DNA of 64,000 nt from Luscinia megarhynchos (taxonomy: Eukaryota > Chordata > Aves > Passeriformes > Turdidae): contig CM067569.1 of NCBI GenBank assembly GCA_034336665.1, positions 8,951,320-9,015,319 on the forward strand. Reading direction: 5' to 3'. The first letter of the stretch is position 1. Each line of letters opens with the position of its first letter. The notes below the pieces were generated by a model. The model ran no database searches, was not told the origin of the DNA, and worked only from the letters and a program-made list of their open reading frames with translations. Shown piece by piece: positions 12,331-24,962 of the stretch. Made by a program: the position numbers and the translations under genes.

Positions 12331-14924
12331 GCACTTAACATTCCCTGGGGGTTCTTTCCGCCTGCCATCCCCTCTCTTTCCCCATCACAGCCCTTCATAT
12401 TTCTCACTATATTTAACTATCTTTTTAAAACTTGTTTTTGACTCCTAGGAGAACTCAAAGCTTGTAATCCAGAGCTGTGTAAAGAAAATATAAAGTAGAT
12501 TGTAGAACTACAGCTAGCTACTTGTGCACCACCGCTGCTCACAAAATGTTTGTTTTGCAAATATTGTAGAAGAAAACTCAAATTATAGACTATATTTTCA
12601 AAAACAGTTGCAACTGTTAAACTTAAATTTAGCCTGGTTCTTCTTCTCTGAAAATCTAAATGACATTAGGATCCCTATATTCCTTTCTGGTTGAAACAAC
12701 AACCTGCCAGGCTGCCAGCATCACCCAGCAGGAGCAAGGATATTTAGAAGTAGTCCTTTAAGCAGCCATTCCTTCCTAAAGAGCTGTGCTGGTGACAAGG
12801 GCTTCTCTCAGATTTTGCAAACTAATTCAAGCTAAAACAGCCACTGCCTTTAAATAAGTCTGCTTCCTTTACAATATAGTCCCATGACCAGCTGAACTTC
12901 ACAAAAGAAAGTCACATCATGGATAGAAACCCATGTCCAACACATCCACTGGCACCACTGACAGTGGAAGTTATAATCATGAAACAAAAGACTAAGTTTA
13001 AATTTCTGTGCAGTAGAAAATGAGTTGCCACATTTGTAGTGTTATTTTTCACTTATTTCTCTTCCCTGTATTTCTTCACAAGCTACTGCCACCTTAAAAC
13101 TGGGGGTTCAGAGTAACAGCAAAAAGAAAATACTGACAGATTAGATAGGGGTTATGCAAGACAATCTTTCCAAGATGAATTGCAGAACTAGGTCCAGAAG
13201 TGTAATTCTGTAGCCTAGATATTGTTTTTTAATTGTGATTCTGACTGCTTTCTTGACCATCAACACAGGCCTTACTTACCCTATGTCTCAGTTTTGCAAC
13301 TGATCATCAAACAAACCAAAGTGTTGTTAGTAAGGCCTGAACAAAGTGCAGAACTTCTGTAGACCATGCAAGCCCATGCAATTGTTTAGTGCTGTTAACT
13401 TTCAGAAAGACTTTAAAGGTTTAAAAAGGATGTTCTAGAGTGCTCTTGATTTTCATTCATCAGACTGTGGGTTACAACCAGGGAGACCTACCATTATTTT
13501 GCTGCACGCAACAGGCTCATTTCTGCTTATTTTAACTGTGATCAGTTTTACCAGGCCCTGACAAAGTTACACCAAACAAGCCCTTGCTTTTTCTTCTAGC
13601 AGTGTGCAAGAAGAATAATTTTTAAATACACTTTTTTCCCCCCTGCAGCCTACAACAGTGCCAAGAAGAACTTCAGACAAGGTGGAAGCACAATAGAATA
13701 ATTTTAGTAGCCTTAAATCAAGCTGGTCAGTATCAAAATACTCTGATTTCTGAAGCACTCACTGGAATTTAAGGGGTCTTTCTGGAATTAATCATTCTGG
13801 CACAAGAAACAACCACACACACCATCTCTTTCTTCTGTGCACTAATTTGTCATAGAAATCTGTTCCCTTGACATTGTCTCTGGTGCCAATAGATGACAGT
13901 TGAGAAAAATATATGTAAAAACAGCCACAGACTAACCAAGCTAGAGATTACAGAGTGAAGAACAGTCCAAAAATTCTGTATTAAACCATAAAAAAAAGAT
14001 GAAACTTGTCTTTTCCTAGAGATAAAGATTTCTGCTCCAAACACTAGTTTTCCATTTCCCAGATGTGGCTTTTTAAAAGGATTCCCCATTTGTAAAAAAA
14101 GGAACATGATGAGTAATAGCTATTTCCTGCTAATTTTGCTTCCTGAAGGGATTTGCTCCTTGGTGTGATCTCACATGTTCAGGATTGTATGTCCCAACTG
14201 GAACCTGCTTAATCCACAGCCCAGCACATGATGGTATGAAAAGAGTAAAAAATCCCTTCAGCTTCAACACAACTGCCTCTGCAGAAGGCTGATGAAGAAA
14301 TGAAGCTGACAATCTGAGTTGGGATGTGTCTCCACCAACCATGGATGTGCCAGATTACCACAGGATGATTTTCCAATAGATGTGTCCTTTTTAATCTTGC
14401 TTCTAGGTCTGCCATGGAGGAGCAGTGAAAGCACATTGGTGCTGCAGTGCCTGGGGAAAGTGCCCTCCTGCATCTGCTCCCTCTCAGCTGTTGGCTTTTA
14501 AGCCCTGTAGAAGGAGCAGCACCCATTTCACCCACAAAGCCCTGTACTGGCACACAGGTCCCCAAACTGTAGTTGCTCCTTGTTTGACTTGGCCATGCAA
14601 GAGCTATAAGGCCCTTAAACAAAATCCTAAAACATGGATACTGTAAATGCAAAAGGAAAAGGACTACTAGGAAGCACCCATGGGAAATGTGGTGGTGCAA
14701 TGTGTCCCAAACTGTGATACACACCTCATAAAGGCAGGGGAGCCTCTTCAAAGCTGTCACACAGGTTGGCCCAGAACCAGGGCGTTTGCTGCAATAGCAC
14801 TTGGTGCCATTGGAACAGCTGCAGGAGTAGCTAGGCTGTTATATTTACCTTTTTTTAAAAATTTTAAATGTAGTGGCTATCCATTTGGGGATATAAATTT
14901 TACTTGTGTCCTGGAACAGGAACA
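12331..14924. other. Noncoding stretch without recognised elements
   Basis: No gene or identifiable repeat was found. A strong polypyrimidine tract plus CAG (acceptor-like) ends at 13648. The 183-codon minus-strand frame at 14209-14760 is the longest outside the minisatellite. It shows no domain or signal I recognise and overlaps other frames of similar length, so I regard it as chance. Confidence 0.6.
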
Positions 14925-15062
14925 TGAAGCAACTAAGTCTCACAAAACTCCTGTAAGACAAATTCCACAACACCCCCAATTTTAGAGGCAGAGACAAACG
15001 AAGTCAATATCAAACCCAGGGTGTGCACGAAGAGCTCCTACCCCTGTGCTCAAACCACAAGA
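14925..15062 (-). mobile_element. Ancient MIR-like (CORE-SINE) relic, minus strand
   Basis: Read on the plus strand, the pieces run in the reverse-orientation order of a MIR-like SINE. There is a CCCCCAATTTTAGAGGCAGAGAC segment (type: CCCCATTTTACAGAGGAGAAAC), then ATCAAACCCAGGGTGTGC (type: ATAGAACCCAGGTGTCC), then CCCCTGTGCTCAAACCACAAG (type: CCCCTGCTCTAACCACTAG). The last piece is the promoter end of the element on the minus strand. It is heavily mutated. It forms the left end of a stack of four old repeats that continues to 15,471. Confidence 0.6.
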
Positions 15063-15074
15063 TAATTCCTCTCC

Positions 15075-15172
15075 TTTCAGGCCCTGATCCAGAGCAAATC
15101 AGTTGGAGTCCTTCTATTGAGTCCTCAATCAGCAGTGTAATCACTTTAGCATGTGTCAGGATTAAAACCAGC
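15075..15172. mobile_element. Palindromic MITE-like relic (GGCCCTGATCC type)
   Basis: The stretch begins GGCCCTGATCCAGAG and runs through GGAGTCCTTCTATTGA to a TGTCAGGATTAAAA end. This resembles the short palindromic element common in bird, turtle and crocodilian genomes, whose ends read GGCCTGATCC and whose middle carries ATTGACTTCAATGGG-type halves. Arms are too degraded to prove a complete inverted repeat. The family assignment rests on remembered consensus. Confidence 0.4.
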
Positions 15173-15177
15173 CCTCC

Positions 15178-15440
15178 AAATAAGACCATGTCTACACTGC
15201 AAATGCCTTACTGATAAAGGAATACCAGCACAGTAAACAGACAAAGCATTCCTGGGGCGGTGTAAACTTACACTGGCAAATCTGCTCTTTGTAGAGCTAC
15301 AGTAAAATCATCCCCGCAAGCAAAACAAGCACCATTTTGAGGTATAATTGCATCTACATGTGTAGTGTTTGCTCACTGAGAGGTGTCAGTCTGACCAGAA
15401 CAGCTGGGCTGATAGAAATCTGCAGCACAGACCTGGCCTT

Positions 15441-15444
<4 letters not shown>
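15178..15444. mobile_element. Short DNA transposon relic with terminal inverted repeats
   Basis: The two ends are imperfect inverted repeats. The left end starts AAATAAGACCATGTCTACAC at 15178, and the right end, read in reverse complement from 15444, starts AAATAAGGCCAGGTCTGTGC. About 20 of the first 26 positions pair. Internal pieces (GTGTAAACTTACACTGGCAAA, GGTATAATTGCATCTACAT, AGACCTGGCCTTA) match the non-autonomous element of birds and reptiles whose tips read GGCCTGGTCTACACT. At 267 bp it is far too short to code for a transposase. A second copy lies at 55,560-55,758; both contain ACCATGTCTACACT (15185-15198 and 55655-55668). Confidence 0.65.

Positions 15445-15471
<27 letters not shown>
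15445..15471 (+). repeat. Uninterrupted A27 run
   Basis: This is a pure run of 27 adenines, the longest homopolymer in the window. It begins directly at the right end of the inverted-repeat element. It could be a slippage expansion of the element's A-rich flank or the tail of a separate retroposition event. No gene-derived sequence is recognisable upstream. Confidence 0.97.
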
Positions 15472-15475
<4 letters not shown>

Positions 15476-16259
15476 TAAGCAATTAATAAAAATCAACATT
15501 GACTTGCTGGTTGAAGTGGTGTCAGTTTGTCTCTTCAGAGGTTTACACAAATTGGTTGGTTTAAGAAAGAGAAAAGAAAGGAATTTAACATGGTTACATG
15601 GACTTGCCTTGGCTGGTATTTTGAAGAGTGTAAAGCTATGGAAATCAGATCTACTGTGTGGAAACACCATTTCTGGACACAAAGCCAGGCTTTGTGAGTT
15701 TACAGCTAGATTTTTCCAAGACCCTATTCAGCAAAGTCCTGTAGTCATAGCCTGCTATTCCACAGATGGGGGAAAATGGTGACGTGGAAGAGATCTCCCA
15801 CATGGCCAGCCTCCCTCCAAGGCCCTAATGGCACACTGCCTCTTGCTGCAGATATAGATATCTTTACATCACCTTCTGCTCTCACAAGTGAGAGCCTGAG
15901 ATTGGGAAAAAAAATAAGAAGAAGAATACGCAGGAAGGTACAAGGAATACAAAATGCAAACAGCCAAAAACGAGACAAAAATCTGACTGGGAAAATTCTT
16001 TGGAGGGAAAATGCTTCTCCTGAGAAGCCTTTTGAAACACAAGAAAAATCATAGCCTAGCCCAAAATGTTTTTTTCCATCCTTGCACCACTCTGTTTGCT
16101 CCTATTTCCACGTTAGGTGCAATTTCTGTTTTGACAGTTTCTTAAGATCCACTTGAACAGGATGAGATTTGACTTGATGATGTGAGATCTGATAAAATTA
16201 TGTGAGGAAATCCCTAATTCAACAACCAATCCCTTGAATCACATTTCCTTACCCCCAGC

Positions 16260-16900
16260 AGAATCTAATTGTGATAACCAAATACCAGCTGCCTCCTCTC
16301 TGCTCCTCTGTGAGTCCCTAATGCAATCCCTGCTCTGCTGAGCCTCAAGTTCACCCCTGACCAGTCTGCTCCCTCCACTCCCTCCTGCACTGATTCAACA
16401 CAGGGTGTCTGATTTACTCCCCTCCTGCTCCAGCCTCCTTCCTTGCTGGATTCTCAGCAGCCAAAAGGCTCATTTCCCTGAGGTGGCTTTGCAGACACCA
16501 CCTCTAATCCTTCTTTTCTGTTATGTCCCCCTCCTCTATGGGCATAATCTTTCTGAGTCTCCATTCTTTCATCTGCCCAAAGACCAGTTTCATTTGCCTT
16601 TTCATTACCCTCCACCAATTTACAACTGATGAACCTCTTTCTGACACAGGAGCTGGAGAAGCCACAGCCCCTTCTGACTCACCTAAGCTCTGACATTTCT
16701 TTTTTTCCCATACAGATACCCAGACTATCATTCTATGCCACCATAACTCATCTTTTCCTTCCCTTGTTCCCACAAAGAGACAAAACTAGAAACTCGGCAA
16801 TCTCTTGTTTACTACAGACTTTGCTTCCTTGGCTTCTAACTTTTTTGAAATTGTCCAGAATTAATCAGGTGCAGATTACTTTTCTATTCCCATGATCCAA
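16260..16900 (+). other. C/T-rich stretch, possible old LINE tail
   Basis: The plus strand is rich in CTCC, CTGCTC and CCTTC strings over about 600 bp without a fixed period. The texture resembles the pyrimidine-rich 3' part of the CR1/L3 relic at 34,900-35,390, but I could not match specific consensus segments, so the family is left open. Frames of up to 89 codons overlap it on both strands and carry no domain. Confidence 0.35.
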
Positions 16901-19900
16901 TCAGAAGTGCTTACTTGCTAAACAGCACTTCAAAATCACTTTTTCAAACACCACCCTTCATTCCTGTGTGAAGCACACAGCCCCCATTCCCTGGCAGAGC
17001 CTGAACATCTACCCCGAAGGAAGATGAAAAATGAGATGGCTGTTTCCTAGCTGCACATACTTGAGAAAGAAATATGTATTTTTTTCCCTCCCTTTTGCCC
17101 TGCTGAGCATGTTGCAGTTGTGATGACATGTTGGAGGTGATTAGGCACTCAGTTTCGATGAAACACATAACTTATCCATGTGGCCAATAAAAGTCTCCAC
17201 ACAACACCTCCCCACTCACCTCTACAGATCCTCTCAATTCTTCCCCAGGCTTCAACACCCAGCAAAGTTATTTATGCCTAAGTGAATTAGCTTGCTAAGA
17301 ATTTCTTAAGTGGAGTGCAGTGAACCAGCAGTTTTCTTCCACAAATGAGAAAATAAGTAAAGGGCTCTCAGAGATCAGTGTTGCTGAAAACAAATTGGCA
17401 CAGCTAATTTTGGCCTGACAAGTGCACTAAGGATTCTCTACATTTCCCATACAGGTCAAGCTTATCGGTTCACACTTGTTAGTGCAAAAATCTCTTTTCC
17501 TATCTTTGTTTCTGCCACTTCTCTTATCCTGTCACTCTCCTGCAGTAAGTGCACTGGCTGGGCACTTCAGTAGCCATTTTTGCAAACACTCTTATTCCAT
17601 TACAGAAAGATATTCACATGTACACACAAATGACAGTAGACTTCAGTGTAGTGCTTATCACAGAGAAAGGACAAGACAGCCAAGTGTACCTACTGCATTT
17701 CATGCTGCCTTACACAACGTGATCTCCTTTTCAGCAGAAGAGACAGGCAACATTTCAATTTGAATCCCTTAAAAAAAAATTCTGCATGCAAAGGACAGAG
17801 AGAGGAAGGGAGGAAAGTTATCCATTATGATGGATTGACTGCCAAGGTAGCACTTGTAATTTCCTCTCACTTTGAGCCCGTGGGTCATGGACTTGACTGG
17901 GGTTGGATTGTCCTGCCTTTCAAGTTTGGGGTTGTTACATTGCCTGGCTGTGGGTGGAGCACACCAACCTGCTGAAAAAGTTCTTTCTTTTCCAAAGCAT
18001 GGAAAAAGAACCCAAAGAAACAAACCCTGGCCCTAATTTAATGGGATTGGGATTTGCAGACGAGAAGTGTTTTACTGAGTCTTACTGGGAGACAGGATTA
18101 TTTGCTGAATCACACAGGAATGGGTCAGAGGGACTCTGCTGGACATAGGCTCAATTTGGTGCTGATCCAGCTACTGCAAAACACAGCTTGCAATCTCAAG
18201 GGAAGTGTAGAACTGGTAGAGGCTGGAGATGGAGAGCCCAGCTGGGAGGAGAGCTCTTCTAGGGACACAGGGATATTAGGACCATAGGCAGCACAGTGCA
18301 GGATCTCCATGGGATGGGGAAGCTTGTGCTACGATCCACTGGATCTCCTGAGTGGTAGGAGAGATTGTCTAAACCTCCACAAGTGAAGGAAAACCACAGA
18401 GGCAGTATGTGTGACATTCTTTCCTTCAAATTCAAATCACTCTATGGCCCATTTTTCCACTGAGTGAGTCAAAAGTGCTAACCACAGCTCCCATAGAGAA
18501 GCAGAAGTCAAGCATTGGGGAAAGCACTTTTCTGAATGGATTTTAGCATTTGCTTGATCCAAAGCAATAATTTGAAGTCAAGTAGGGGCATTTTTCTTTT
18601 AAAATGAATGTTTAACACTGAAGGAGCTTATGGAGATGACTGCTTTCCCATCAATACTCATTCTTCTTTCCCATTTGTCATGCCCAGGGCAATGCCAGCA
18701 GTTGACCTCTACCGTAGATTTTGAAGCTTGATAAAGGTATGCAACAAGGTCTGGCATGCAGGCTGATTCTGTTTCTATATAAACATCCTATCAGTGCAAT
18801 ATGGATAGCTGTAGCATTTTTGATGCTCTCAGTTTTGGAGGTAGAAAGAAACATTGACAGAAGAGAAAGTAAGGTTCGCTCCACGTAACAGAAAAATTCA
18901 CTCTACAAGCCCAGGGAAGAGGAGGAAGAATTATTGGCCTGCTTAATAAGCTGCTGAGATGTGCAGAGGATGTGAAACTTCTCTTAGTTCAGGATTCCAG
19001 TTCAGAGCATTTCACACTTCACAATTCCCTGGCAGGCCAGCCTGTTTGCACAGACCCTGGCTGCTGGGATTCAACATCTCACATTAGGCCATTTGGAATT
19101 TATTTAACATGTGTCCCACAGAACACAAGACTTCCTTCAGAGGAATAGGCAAATCATTTGTAAGTGTGCATTTACAAGATCAGAAGTCATGAAAACCATG
19201 CTCACTGCTTGTCAACTTATTTAGGGGAAATTGTGTAATCAACTTAACACAGCAGTTATCCTTTACCTAGAAGGTCAAGCTCATTGTTCCTGTATGTCAC
19301 CACACTTGGCTATTAATCACTCAGGAGGAAATACATCATTTTTATTTAAATTAAGCTATACAAAGTAGGGTTAAGTCTGAATTTGGATATCTTCTCTCTC
19401 TTCCAGAGAACTGGAAAAGTCAGTTTCTCTAGTTTAATCCCTATCTTTTGGAGGGGAAAAAAAAAAGGAAGAAAAAGAAAAGAAGATAAAGAAATTTGGG
19501 TGAAGGTTGTTATAAACTACTTATCTCCTCATCATAAGCTGTTAAGGAGACAAGTAGCTAAGCCATTCAACACCCTTTCTGTCTTTCATCTGTTCCTCTG
19601 TTTTCCTCAAACAGTTTGGATCCCACACTGTATTTTTGCCACTGGCATTTTATCCTTCTGCCTTCTGCATTTCATCTCCTGCAATTCATGGCAACTCATG
19701 AAATGAGCAAAGAGAAAAAGTGATTGAGGGTCACTTTATGACTAGACATGATGTTCTCCCTTGTCCAAAACCAGTAGACAGCACATCTGGAAGACAATGT
19801 GAAAGCACTGTCATCCCAGTGTGGTGCCTGGAAACACACTGAGTCCTTCGTACTCCGGGTACTGTTCATCCTAAAAGCCCCCATGGATAGTGATGCAGCT

Positions 19901-22900
19901 CATTAAACAAAAAGTACTTAAATTCTGGAAAGACATGATCACATTTTCCCCTACCTGTCCTTCTAAAACCACATACCAAGTTATTGAAACTTTTTAAATA
20001 ATTATGCCAGAAAGCTGACAATAGCTCAGATCCCCTCTCCCCACCATGTTTTTCTTTACCTGGGCTTTACCTGCTGTGAATGATGTTGTGCCACTTCTGG
20101 GACTGTTTCAGAATCTGCCACTTTAGGATATCTCTCCTGTGCACTAAATTGTATCTGGTTACACTCCAGAAATGCATCCTGCCAGGTCAAGAGTTTTTCT
20201 TCCCTGGGAATTAATTATGAAATCCTCATCTCCAACATGTACGCCTACTTCTTATTTGCTGCCTACATGCTTTTTCACTTTCCTGTTTTTAAACGGGTTG
20301 GAAATGCTAACAAAAGAGGTAATCTGCCTTTGTGGGTATTCCCATAATTAGCAACACACACATCTGGATAGAGTTTCAATAGTCCACTGTTATTCAAACA
20401 ATTTGCAATCACACAGACTGTGTAGTGAACCAGCAGACCGGAGCATATAGCTTTTCATTATTATGTGCTATACAGTACCCATAATACACAAATAAACTCA
20501 AAACCTGCAGCAGCAACAATGACACATTCTGTGTGGCCTTATTCACCAAACAGCTCTCTAAGAAGTCTTTATTGAAAAATGCAACACATCCACTAATTAT
20601 TCGGGGTTGTAAGTGGGTAGGAAGTGTAGGAAAATCTTGCTGCATCTGTTCAACATTCTAAAAAGCCAAGTCCAACAGCATTTACAGGATTTAAAAAATA
20701 AAGACTATAAAAACCAAGAGCTCAGAGCTTAGTTATGTGGTGCACAGTACCACGTACCATGTAACAGTAGTCGATTTTACAGGATATGTAACAATGCACA
20801 CCAGCATAGCCAAAGGCAGGATCAAGCCCTTAAAATTTTATATTGTGATTCGTGCTCAAAGATTTGTTTCAGTGTGGATGTCATGACTCATATTCTCCAC
20901 TCCCCTAGTACTTCATCCCCTCCTTCTACACAACCCAAGCTAACTTTTCATTAAAATGCTCTGGATGCAGATTTGCTTGTTTAAGCCTGGTATTTATGGA
21001 TTTCATCCTGCAACCTGTACTCACAGGAGCTACTCACACGAGGACTGTCTGGAAATGTTTATGCAGAAAGAAAAGATGTCTATTCCTGCTCCTTGGCTGA
21101 AGCCTTTTGCTTTTAATGTCCAGATTTCCTCAGCACAGGACTGACTAGGAAACATCTCCCCTTTTTGGCCCCTATACAGCTCTACAAGCATCATATCTGA
21201 GCCCACGCTGTATCACAGGATAGTGCTGAACCATTTCTAAGTGGTGTTTCAAAGGTTTCACAAGATATCTCTACTAGTTGTTGACTACAAGACTTTGTAT
21301 TATAAATTTAATATCAGAAGAATATATGATTCACTTAATCAGTACTGGTTTATGGGGAAACAGCACAGTATTGTAGAAAATTCCAGTCTGAAATTTCTCT
21401 GAGTCAAGGTTTGTTAAAGGAGAGCACACAGCAGTGAAATGTTTATTCAGAGAAAGCAGCTGCCAAGTGGGTGAGTACAACATAATGATGGTTAGCCTGG
21501 CACTGTGAGCCTGCAGCTCTCCCATGGCTCTTCCTCATATTCTGTCTGAATTAAGGACATAATTTTAAATCTTTATATTCTTTTGCTTGTCCATCTGAAT
21601 AATACAGAATGATAAAACAGTAACTGCAGGGTTATCTTTCTCCCACAAAAACCTAATTTGCATCCTCTGCATCTCACCTGAACAGCTCTGGGTTTGGAAG
21701 AGCTTCAGAAAGTTTATTTCTCCCAGGAGTTTGGGCCCATGCTTCTTGTGGAGCCTCTTAAGGCTTTTGGAGACAAGACCAAAATAGAGATGGCATTGAG
21801 TTTTCCATCACAGCCTGCTGCTCTGGGATAAAGGATATTTCAGAGAATGCTAAGAAAAGTATTCCTCCTTCTGTACTTCTCCAGATTCTGTGAAATGCTT
21901 TTTGAATGATGTACATCAAGCATTGTTTAACTGGGTTGCAGTAATTACTCACTTTGAGTTATCAAAACTTTTGTATTTACATGTTCCTTTTAAATAACAA
22001 TTCTTCAATCACAAAAGCTGATATTCACCAAAACCTGATGTCTGCACATGGCTCACATTCTGGCAACACAAATCCACATGACAATTACCTGGCTGCTTTG
22101 ACGAGCTCCTAGTGTTACAGATCTAGGTGGCATTGACAATAGATGTTTTCCAGCCAATCTCATACTTTTTTCAACCAAATACAAGCAAAGAATTTCTTCT
22201 TGTATGTGACAACACATTCTTATTTCTCAAAGGAATTGTACAGCTACATTAATGCATGAGAAATGTGTTAAGGTGATGAGTTGAAAAACACAATGAAGGT
22301 GCCAATCAAGACTTAGAATACTGACAAACACTGAACAAATTCAAACCTCCATACAAAAGCTGAAGCTCAAGGCCCATGTGAATTTAAAAAAATACAAATT
22401 ATGTGACACACAAGGGTTATCTTTGATTTAAAAACTACACTTTTTCTCCTATGAAATCCAAGTTGTTTCACTTTTCAAAAGTAAAGTTACAATAAGCAAT
22501 AAAATCTCTTGCACAAACTGCAGAGTAAGTTAAATTTGAATATAACTAAACAATATATCAGCGAAGTATTCCTTTCAGCTTCCTGGAGACTTGTATATTG
22601 CCAATTTATAATTAGTTGCAGATTTTCAATTACTTTTTAGCTAACAAAACAGTTTCATTTGCATTGTTTACTTGCCACTTAACTCAAATTGTACCCAAAT
22701 TGGTTATTTTAAAATGTGACACAGATTTTCAGGGCCAAAGCAAATTCTATATATTTTAATGTAACAAGCATCTGTATTTCAGTCTTCAGTGATAAAAGTG
22801 TACAGGATTTGGCCAAAACTCAATCAACTCCATCACAATCTCAAAATGCCTCCTGTGCAATTTGTCAAAAGCAGATTTCTTGGCAACAACACACAAAACT

Positions 22901-24773
22901 ACAGCAACATATAATGAAGAACATAATCTCGGAAAATACGCAAAGTTTGTTTTGTGTACTAATTGAAACTGGGAAACCACTGTAGGCAAATTTGAATTCA
23001 ACAGAAGATCAAAGAAATTAACCATCAAAATATCATTCTGCTACTGTGCTTAAACATAGTCCACTGCATCAAGTCTCATTCCTGATAGCCCCACTCATAA
23101 AGAGAATACTAAATTCATGGTGCAGAAATTTGGGGGTAGAGTGACTAACTGGAGGGATTTTATTTGGTGTTATTCAGTACCAGGCAGACCTCAGCTAACT
23201 CTGTTACATGACACTTTTTATGATAATGCACCCTGCTATGAGATTTAAGAACTGGCTGTCTGCAGCAACACCCTGTGCCAAGAGATTCCTGTTACCAAGG
23301 GAGAGAAGTGTTCTCCACTCCCTCTCCTGCCACACAGACATGAAATGCAGGTGATTTTTGACTTCCAGAATTGCAAGTGCAAGTGTCTGACCAGCCTTTG
23401 TTGTAGTCCTCATTCCGTAATTGATCATCCTTCTCCTCCTCACATAAAATAGGCACAGGTTTTAATTTTTTCTCATCCAGAATGTCCCACTCAACATCTC
23501 TAATTGCTCTGAACATTTGTCCATCTCTGCTAGATGCTGGAGGAGGACAACTGCTATTGGGGCCAGACAGTCCCTTGAAGATGAGGACACACCCAGCATG
23601 GAGCAGACTTTTTCTATCTTTTTCTGCACCCAGAGGTGTCCTCATGGACCTGAATGGGACAGACCAGTGTCACTTTCCTGATGAGTTATGACAGATTCAG
23701 GGCTTACAATTTTGCTCTAAATGTATGCACATTCCTGTGACACATATTTTACCTTTTCTGTGGAAAACCTTATCCAAAATCTGATTATCTGAATGAGTCT
23801 AGGTTTGCAGGGCTGTTCTACAATTTCTCCTTCTCCTCCCCAGCCCTACCTGAGGCTAGAGCTGCCCTGGCCCTGCAGTTCCTTGATGCCAGCCCCAGCA
23901 GAGATCACAGCCCCACAGAGATCACAGCTCCACTGCAGCGAGGGCTGATTGCAGTAAACGGGCAGATACGCCGAGCTCAAAGGATGGACAAAACTTCCCT
24001 GGACATTTTAGACTGAAATCTGATTTTCTTCTTGGGTTGGAGCTGGTGTGTTTCATGAATTGCACTGGTTTAGATTAGATGGTACAGAAAGCAGGGCATG
24101 TTTTTTACAGTGGAGAAGCATTTTTTGGGGAAAGTGTTATTGCTATTGTTTCCTCTATTTTCCTGTTTCTTCTTTTGAATGCAGCATGACAGCACTAGAG
24201 CAGTCTCTTTAATACAGATACTTAATATTACCTACAGCATTTCCTAGGGAATACTTCTTAATCATATTCTATGCACAATAGCAATTTAATAAAATATATA
24301 TGTTAAAAATAACGAAGTCTGCCATTCCTAGCCCCACCCTTGAACAGCCATTATTGTCTCCTTCCAGCAGCAAGAAATGGGCATTTAATCTTACTTTCAA
24401 CTTTCAGTCTTTAAATCAGTTTTAAATCCACGACAAGACTTTACATCCTACCCTATTGTTAGCAAGATTCCTTAATTGCCTCCTTTAAAAGACTTTATCC
24501 AACCCTTTTGAAAGTTTAAATAAATTATATCCACTGGTTCTCCTTTATCCATTATTTGTTAACTATTTCAAAGAAATCTGAGAGGCTATAGAAATCGTGC
24601 TGGTTTGTCCCCATCACATTATCCTCATCTAGGTCCTTTATAACTTGATCTTCAATCATTCCCTCAACCATATTTCTTTAGAGTGAGGCACCTCCCACAT
24701 TTATAATTTCAGGGATCGCCCTAACACCTTTTTAAGAGGAGGGCAACAATGTTGATCACCCTCTGATAAAACA
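16901..24773. other. Noncoding stretch with only low-complexity features
   Basis: No gene, RNA gene or confidently identified transposon was found. A purine tract (A/G only for about 45 bases) lies around 19452-19496. A 17-bp unit is duplicated at 23899-23932. A CCTTCTCCTCCCCAG acceptor-like tract ends at 23843, followed by only 34 open codons. A GGATCAAGCCCTTAA string near 20819 recalls old bird/reptile repeat ends but is too short to call. Confidence 0.6.
23899..23932 (+). repeat. 17-bp tandem duplication (2 copies)
   Basis: CAGAGATCACAGCCCCA is followed directly by CAGAGATCACAGCTCCA, which differs at one position. It lies in a locally GC-richer patch that also has several CpGs at 23937-23975. 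Confidence 0.9.
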
Positions 24774-24788
24774 TTTTTTTTTTTTTTT
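24774..24788 (+). repeat. T15 homopolymer run
   Basis: This is an uninterrupted run of 15 thymines about 175 bp upstream of the minisatellite. No repeat body that could own it as a tail was recognised on either strand. Confidence 0.95.
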
Positions 24789-24962
24789 AAATAATGTGCT
24801 GTCACCATTTGTCAGTTGCTCTGTTGCCAGCCATGGTGGTCTCCATTTATGGCCTCTAGGCTTGATTACTGCATCTAAGTATATTTAAAGACAAATTTGG
24901 CAAATCTGAAAAATCTGCAACTGGTACAGACACCACCAGCCCACCTTAACAGCTACAGTTGT

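Noticed and set aside
14209..14760. 183-codon minus-strand open frame
   Set aside because: Longest frame outside the minisatellite, but only slightly above chance expectation for this much AT-rich DNA. No domain, no signal peptide, overlapping alternative frames of similar size.
20815..20836. GGATCAAGCCCTTAA, like ends of old bird/reptile repeats
   Set aside because: Too short and without a partner end or internal match.
23829..23955. CCTTCTCCTCCCCAG acceptor-like tract with a 34-codon open segment
   Set aside because: No donor of reasonable quality, stop soon after, and the segment contains a simple 17-bp duplication.
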